DNA from: an uncultured Ktedonobacteraceae bacterium
GTDB lineage: Bacteria > Chloroflexota > Ktedonobacteria > Ktedonobacterales > Ktedonobacteraceae
Length of the DNA stretch: 6,616 nucleotides
Direction: 5' to 3'
NCBI GenBank assembly: GCA_955652655.1
Contig: CATPCK010000270.1
Coordinates: 1-6,616 of the forward strand
The notes under the pieces are model-generated. The model worked only from the letters and a program-made list of their open reading frames with translations, was not told the DNA's origin and did not search any database. The position numbers were made by a program, and so were the translations under genes. Positions 6,444 to 6,616 of the stretch are shown here, piece after piece. Each line of letters begins with the position of its first letter. Position 1 is the first letter of the stretch.

Positions 6444-6482
6444 CCGTATCCCCCTTCACTCCGGTGAAGGGGGATACGGAGG
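6441..6482. repeat. Perfect 19-bp-stem hairpin with tetraloop, at the 3' end of the minus-strand gene
   Basis: The left arm CCTCCGTATCCCCCTTCAC (6441-6459) and the right arm (6464-6482) are exact reverse complements around TCCG (6460-6463). On the plus strand the loop is C(UCCG)G, a member of the stable UNCG tetraloop class. The right arm stops 5 bp short of the stop codon of the minus-strand gene at 6488, so it is well placed to end or protect that transcript. There is no T-tract on either side, so it is not a standard intrinsic terminator. A dispersed palindromic repeat is the other main reading. Confidence 0.75.
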
Positions 6483-6487
6483 ACTGA

Positions 6488-6616
6488 TTAACCGAGCGCC
6501 TCTTTGCCCGCCTCGACCGGTAGAGTCTCTTCCTCTTCGTAGTCTGCAGGCAAAGTCAGGTCTTTACCACGCCTCATACCAGTGACGTTGAAGATAGGCG
6601 TGAGGATGATTGCCAG
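6488..6616 (-). CDS. C-terminal end of a membrane-protein-like gene (truncated by window edge)
   Basis: Reading leftward from base 6616 there is an open frame of 42 codons ending in TAA (6488-6490). It begins LAIILTPIFNVTGM, which looks like the end of a transmembrane helix, and continues as a charged tail with RRGKDL, ADYEEEE and a final KEALG. A hydrophobic end followed by an acidic cytoplasmic tail is common in membrane transporters, but I do not recognise the family and assign no function. The start and most of the protein lie beyond the window. Support for it being real is the coherent composition and the hairpin just past its stop. Confidence 0.6.
   Translation of the reverse strand: MAIILTPIFNVTGMRRGKDLTLPADYEEEETLPVEAGKEALG

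Noticed and set aside
4308..6482. CRISPR array, tRNA, rRNA or integrase/transposase
   Set aside because: No regularly spaced repeats, tRNA-like fold or mobile-element protein could be found here or elsewhere in the window.
6313..6585. 90-codon plus-strand open frame
   Set aside because: It runs through an inverted repeat, a 19-bp hairpin and the antisense of the minus-strand C-terminal gene; the composition is not protein-like.

Overview
The window looks like chromosomal DNA of a free-living, moderately GC-rich bacterium. The style of the soluble multi-PAS histidine kinase, the ABC-2 exporter set and the large intergenic spaces suggest a Ktedonobacteria-like member of Chloroflexota. That placement is inferred from protein style only; no marker gene is present.

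Layout: (1) 2-1057, plus strand: the C-terminal catalytic half of cobalamin-independent methionine synthase (metE), entering from the left edge, with every zinc ligand present. (2) 1095-3916, minus strand: a three-gene ABC-2 type exporter operon read right to left. It encodes two different six-helix permeases of the COG4587/COG3694 type and then a COG4586-type ATPase, and it converges on metE. The spacer before the ATPase carries four tandem 9-bp units. (3) 3917-4301: a 385-bp divergent control region with a good sigma-70-type promoter facing each way. (4) 4302-5888, plus strand: a soluble PAS-PAS-HisKA-HATPase_c sensor kinase with no response regulator in view. (5) 5889-6487: about 600 bp without an intact gene. 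It contains an AT-rich patch with an internally deleted glyoxalase/VOC pseudogene, a smaller inverted repeat, and a perfect 19-bp-stem hairpin. (6) 6488-6616, minus strand: the last 42 codons of a membrane-protein-like gene that enters from the right edge; the hairpin lies 5 bp past its stop.

How the parts work together: metE makes methionine and is unrelated to its neighbours. The two permeases and the ATPase should assemble into one exporter of unknown substrate. The kinase is transcribed divergently from that exporter, so a sensory link is possible, but nothing in the sequence proves it.

I found no clear new defence, mobile or biosynthetic system. The points most worth a second look are the VOC deletion remnant, the possible leaderless start of the first permease, three short sequence blocks shared in the same order by two intergenic regions, and the strong hairpin without a T-tract.
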